Below the pieces are notes generated by a model. It saw nothing but the letters and a program-made list of their open reading frames with translations. It was not told the DNA's origin and made no database searches. Positions 60,966 through 64,000 of a stretch of DNA of 64,000 nucleotides are shown here, in pieces. The DNA comes from Anaerocolumna sp047777345 (GTDB taxonomy: Bacteria; Bacillota; Clostridia; Lachnospirales; Lachnospiraceae): contig JBKEEJ010000011.1 in the NCBI GenBank assembly GCA_047777345.1, positions 48,454 to 112,453 on the forward strand. The letters are read 5' to 3'. The position numbers were made by a program, and so were the translations under genes. Each line of letters opens with the position of its first letter. Positions within the stretch are counted from its first letter, which is position 1.

Positions 60966-62225
60966 ATGGGACGAAGAAATTTTAAACTGTATCCCGCTCA
61001 GATGGGATTACAAAATTATGGAATTTTACAGATGCAAGTTATCAATACTGCCAACTTCTACCCTGTTGAAAATGCCACGATTCGGATATTTCGAAAAGAG
61101 AATATGGAAACGGCAGTCAATATTCTGACAACGGATATATCAGGAAAAACCGGAGAAATAGAATTAGTGGCCCCTCCCCTTGAATACAGTCTGGAACCCG
61201 GGCCTGTTTTGCCCTATGCAAATTATGTTGTTATGGCAACGGCGGAAGGATTTCAGCCGGTAATGATTGACAGCGCACAGGTATTGCCCTTTGTTAAGTC
61301 CGTACAGCCTGTTGAGATGACTCCGATTATCAATGGAAGAGAAAGTCTTGAAATCATTACGGTTGATGATAATTTCCTGGCAGGCAACTATACTCCCAAG
61401 GTTTTTGAAAATGAGATTAAAGAAATGCCTCCGGGAGAAGAAAATAAACCGGTGGTAATTCCGGAATTGATTAATGTTCACACTTCGGTGCCCATCAATA
61501 CGCTGGCTGCCAATTATGATGTTGGTTATGTATCCTACATTAAAAATGTGGTATCTACCGTTTTATACGCCACCTGGCCAAAAGAAACGATTAACGCCGT
61601 TATTTATACCACCCTTTCCTTTGCCCTTAATCGGGTATACACCAATTGGTACGCCAGGCGGGGATATAATTTTGATATAACTTCCCTGGCTGCCTTTGAC
61701 CAGAAATGGCTAAGGGGGAGAAATATATTTACGAATATCAGTCAGGCAGTAGATCAGGTTTTTAACAGTTTCCTTTCAAGGCCTGATATAGTACAGCCAA
61801 TATTGACGCAAATATGCCGGGGTGAGTTAAGTTTATGTCCGGGAATGCTGCCTTTATGGGAAGCCAAACGGCTAGGCGAAAGCGGCTTTGGCGCACAGGA
61901 GATTCTTAATTATTTCTTTGGGGATTCACTTTATATTAATTCGACGGATCAGATAGAGGGAATTGATATGCCATGGCCTGGTACCGATATCGGACCTGGC
62001 GGACCCCCTGAAGCCGTATTACATATCCAGCAGGAGCTTACGAAGATTTCTGTTGCTTACAGGGCAATTCCCATAACGGAAAATAACGGAGTTTATGGCG
62101 AGACCACCCTGGCATCCGTAAGTGAATTCCAAAACATATTTGATTTGCCGGTAACCGGCATTACGGATAAGGCTACCTGGTATAAAATTGCAAGAGTATA
62201 TAATCTGTTAAGAACGGATTCGTAG
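60966..62225 (+). CDS. sleC: SleC-like spore cortex-lytic enzyme (SpoIID-type and PG-binding domains)
   Basis: 419 residues from the ATG at 60966 with GGAG 7 nt before; a TTG at 60927 has no site. Residues about 15-110 are a carboxypeptidase-regulatory-like beta domain (MQVINTANFYPVENATIRIF). About 170-310 matches the SpoIID-like catalytic region of clostridial SleC (YIKNVVSTVLYATWPKETIN, FALNRVYTNWYARRGYNFDI, NIFTNISQAVDQVFNSFL). The C-terminus (about 330-415) is a peptidoglycan-binding domain with VYGETTLASVSEFQNIFDLP. SleC is stored as a zymogen in the spore and degrades cortex at germination after cleavage by Csp proteases; csp genes are not in this window. No signal peptide, as expected for a forespore or coat-trafficked protein. 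Confidence 0.82.
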   Translation: MGRRNFKLYPAQMGLQNYGILQMQVINTANFYPVENATIRIFRKENMETAVNILTTDISGKTGEIELVAPPLEYSLEPGPVLPYANYVVMATAEGFQPVMIDSAQVLPFVKSVQPVEMTPIINGRESLEIITVDDNFLAGNYTPKVFENEIKEMPPGEENKPVVIPELINVHTSVPINTLAANYDVGYVSYIKNVVSTVLYATWPKETINAVIYTTLSFALNRVYTNWYARRGYNFDITSLAAFDQKWLRGRNIFTNISQAVDQVFNSFLSRPDIVQPILTQICRGELSLCPGMLPLWEAKRLGESGFGAQEILNYFFGDSLYINSTDQIEGIDMPWPGTDIGPGGPPEAVLHIQQELTKISVAYRAIPITENNGVYGETTLASVSEFQNIFDLPVTGITDKATWYKIARVYNLLRTDS

Positions 62226-62311
62226 AAAGAAAGGTTCACTTTAATTTAGAGGGCGAACAAAAAAGCACGGTAAGGTTAAAGGGTGGTGTTTTTTGAAAAA
62301 TGGGAGGATTT

Positions 62312-63253
62312 ATGCAGAAGCAAAAAGTAATCGGGGAAATAGTAAAAAATATGGAAAAGGCTATTGTTGGTAAAACAGAAGTAATCGAATTGGCTGTTAT
62401 AACCTTATTGTCAGAAGGCCATCTTTTAATAGAAGATGTACCGGGAGTGGGAAAGACCACATTGGCCAATGCCTTGTCCAAATCCATTGACTGTGGCTTT
62501 AACCGCATTCAGTTTACACCTGACACACTGCCAAGTGATATAACCGGTGTGTCCGTCTATAATATGCAGACAGGAAAATTTGAATTTTCACCGGGTGCCA
62601 TAATGAATCACATTATATTGGCAGATGAGGTAAACCGCACATCTCCCAAAACCCAGGCAAGCCTTTTGGAGGCCATGGAGGAAAAACAGGTTACTGTGGA
62701 TGGAAAAACCTACCCTTTGCCCAGCCCGTTTATGGTTATTGCCACCCAGAATCCCATTGACTATCTTGGAACCTATAATCTTCCGGAAGCCCAGCTGGAT
62801 CGCTTTTTTATGAAATTATCCATGGGTTATCCAAGCAAATCCGACGAAAAACGTATGGCGGAATATTATATCAGGAAAAGCCCCGTCAAATCACTGGAAC
62901 CCGTAACGGATGGAAAAACCATTGCCGTCATGCAGGAAGAGGTAAAAAACGTAAAAATTCACGGAGACTTAATTTCCTACATTGTGGATATTATAAACGG
63001 CACCAGAGAAGACTCCAATATTACTCTGGGCGCAAGCCCCAGGGCTACCTTAGCCCTTATTCGGGCAACCCAGGCCACAGCCTATTTTTATTCCAGGGAT
63101 TACTGCATTCCGGATGATGTGTTAAAAGTCATTCATCCGGTAATACGGCACAGGCTGATTCTTTCACCGGAAGCCAGACTAAACAAGCTAAGTCCACAAA
63201 AAGTGTTAGACAAGATTATAGCCAGGTACCAGATTCCCATACTTCCTGAATAA
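62312..63253 (+). CDS. MoxR-family AAA ATPase
   Basis: 313 residues from the ATG at 62312, with GGGAGG 6 nt before. Walker A DVPGVGKTT, Walker B HIILADEVNRTSPK, sensor 1 IATQNPIDYLGTYNLPEAQL with the arginine finger in DRFFMKL, and sensor 2 GASPRATLALI. MoxR proteins act as chaperones that insert cofactors or metals, or remodel partners; here a DUF58 gene follows within 30 nt, the standard MoxR-DUF58 pair often linked to VWA-domain proteins and transglutaminases. Confidence 0.93.
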   Translation: MQKQKVIGEIVKNMEKAIVGKTEVIELAVITLLSEGHLLIEDVPGVGKTTLANALSKSIDCGFNRIQFTPDTLPSDITGVSVYNMQTGKFEFSPGAIMNHIILADEVNRTSPKTQASLLEAMEEKQVTVDGKTYPLPSPFMVIATQNPIDYLGTYNLPEAQLDRFFMKLSMGYPSKSDEKRMAEYYIRKSPVKSLEPVTDGKTIAVMQEEVKNVKIHGDLISYIVDIINGTREDSNITLGASPRATLALIRATQATAYFYSRDYCIPDDVLKVIHPVIRHRLILSPEARLNKLSPQKVLDKIIARYQIPILPE

Positions 63254-63282
63254 AAAATAAAGCAATCCGGGAAGGAGCTTTT

Positions 63283-64000
63283 ATGTTAATTAACCGTGTC
63301 TTAATGGTGGTTTTTATTATTGCATCGGCTGTTTTCGCCAGTTGCTATGGCGGAAATGTTTCTTATGCTCTTTTTTATATGAGTCTGTCCCTGCCTGTAA
63401 TTTCTGTCTTATATACCTTCTATGTCTATATCCGCTTTCGTATTTATCAGGAAATTGGTCAAAGAATGGTGGTAAAGGGGGATTTCGTACCCTATTCTTT
63501 TACCCTTGCCAATGAAGATTATATTACGTTTCGCAGCATTAAAGTTAACTTTCTCCATGATAAATCCACCATAGTCAATGTAGATGACATTAAGGAATAC
63601 TGTCTTTTGCCGGGACAATCAGAAAAAATGGAAACTTATCTTCGGTGTAATTACCGGGGAGAATATTATGTGGGCGCCAGTTCGGTAGATATTATTGATT
63701 TTCTGTATTTATTTAAGATTACTTATCCCATCAGTTCAAAGTTAAAAGTTACGGTACTGCCCCGGGTTGTGAATATACCGAGACTTAGTATAGCTCCTGC
63801 TGTAAAAGACGTTAAAAATACCTCTTATCTTTCGGATCAGGTTTTAGATACCATGGATTTGGAAACAAGAAAATACATGGCCGGAGACAGTAAAAAGCAG
63901 ATTCACTGGAAAATAAGCGCAAAACGGGGCCAGTTATTTAGCCGTAAATTTACCAGTAATCCAGGGAAGAAATGGTTATATTTATGGATTTAAGTCCGGT
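63283..64000 (+). CDS. DUF58 protein, partial, with apparent frameshift at its DUF58 core
   Basis: Start ATG 63283 with GGAAGGAG upstream. Two membrane helices at the N-terminus (about 3-20 and 25-45), then a beta domain, then the DUF58 landmark MAGDSKKQIHWKISAKRGQL. The frame stops at 63991-63993 (WLYLWI-stop). In the -1 frame the expected DUF58 continuation MVIFMDLSP begins at once, so one extra G in the GGG at 63964-63966 would give NPGEEMVIFMDLSP. The intact gene would run past the window end. The break lies in the same decamer as the yqeY break. Confidence 0.82.

Noticed and set aside
1..64000. Prophage, integrative element or genomic island
   Set aside because: No integrase, transposase, relaxase, phage structural genes or tRNA attachment site seen; content is housekeeping and sporulation.
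1..64000. CRISPR array, tRNA or rRNA genes
   Set aside because: No direct repeats with regular spacers and no cloverleaf or rRNA-like sequence noticed on either strand; a tRNA scan could not be run.

Overview
The window looks like ordinary chromosome from an anaerobic, endospore-forming member of the Firmicutes, most likely Lachnospiraceae (Clostridium cluster XIVa). The DNA is AT-rich. Gene content supports this: cotJABC, a SipL-type SPOCS/LysM protein, spoIIR, a CotS-type protein and a SleC-like cortex hydrolase (sporulation and germination); an oxygen-sensitive radical-SAM activase; a pyrophosphate-dependent phosphofructokinase with a CBS-type pyrophosphatase; a TM1266-type regulator linked to [FeFe] hydrogenase; archaeal-type ProRS and IleRS type 2; and T-box, SAM-I and large SRP RNAs. 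I see no rRNA, tRNA, CRISPR, prophage or intact insertion sequence.

Layout. 1-10 kb: 3' end of metG, cotJABC on the minus strand, tatD, rsmA, PPi-phosphofructokinase, an ABC-F ATPase, yqeY (frameshifted here) and a large two-ended protein with an acidic linker. 10-16 kb: GNAT, radical-SAM activase, tadA, SRP RNA, an unassigned RNA with pseudoknot potential and its own terminator, and a 780-residue cNMP-binding-like protein without HTH. 16-24 kb: an orphan ABC ATPase, a TPR plus degenerate AAA protein, CBS-pyrophosphatase, flavin reductase, a shikimate-kinase-like protein, murA and an HD-GYP protein. 25-34 kb: SAM-I riboswitch and metK, a two-component system, a promoter/leader/attenuator in front of a TM1266-type regulator and an ABC importer, a cytidylate-kinase-like fusion and an AI-2E-family membrane protein. 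34-45 kb: T-box and proS, surE, cca, cotS-like, PEGA protein, PrcB-like lipoprotein, veg, two decayed gene remnants and sipL. 45-57 kb: ispE and spoIIR (minus), ddl-murI-DUF1934, an acyltransferase, pncB, a VanY-type carboxypeptidase and a secreted protein of unknown function. 57-64 kb: T-box and ileS, sleC-like, MoxR ATPase and a DUF58 protein that runs off the edge.

How the genes fit together. Several genes feed the cell wall (murA, ddl, murI, D,D-carboxypeptidase) and the spore (coat, SipL, SpoIIR, cortex hydrolase). PPi-phosphofructokinase and the adenine-nucleotide-regulated pyrophosphatase point to PPi as an energy currency. Amino-acid supply is read by RNA: a Pro T-box, an Ile T-box and a SAM riboswitch.

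The points most worth a second look are: (1) the pseudoknot-capable RNA at 12971-13097; (2) the leader at 28822-28965, which has a consensus promoter, a terminator and a mutually exclusive antiterminator ahead of the TM1266-ABC operon; (3) two apparent one-base frameshifts, in yqeY and the DUF58 gene, at the same decamer CAGGGAAGAA; (4) a dispersed repeat with about six copies, two of them lying between a riboswitch terminator and the start codon it controls; (5) a shikimate-kinase-like protein with an altered shikimate pocket. All family assignments come from reading the sequence; no database search was run.
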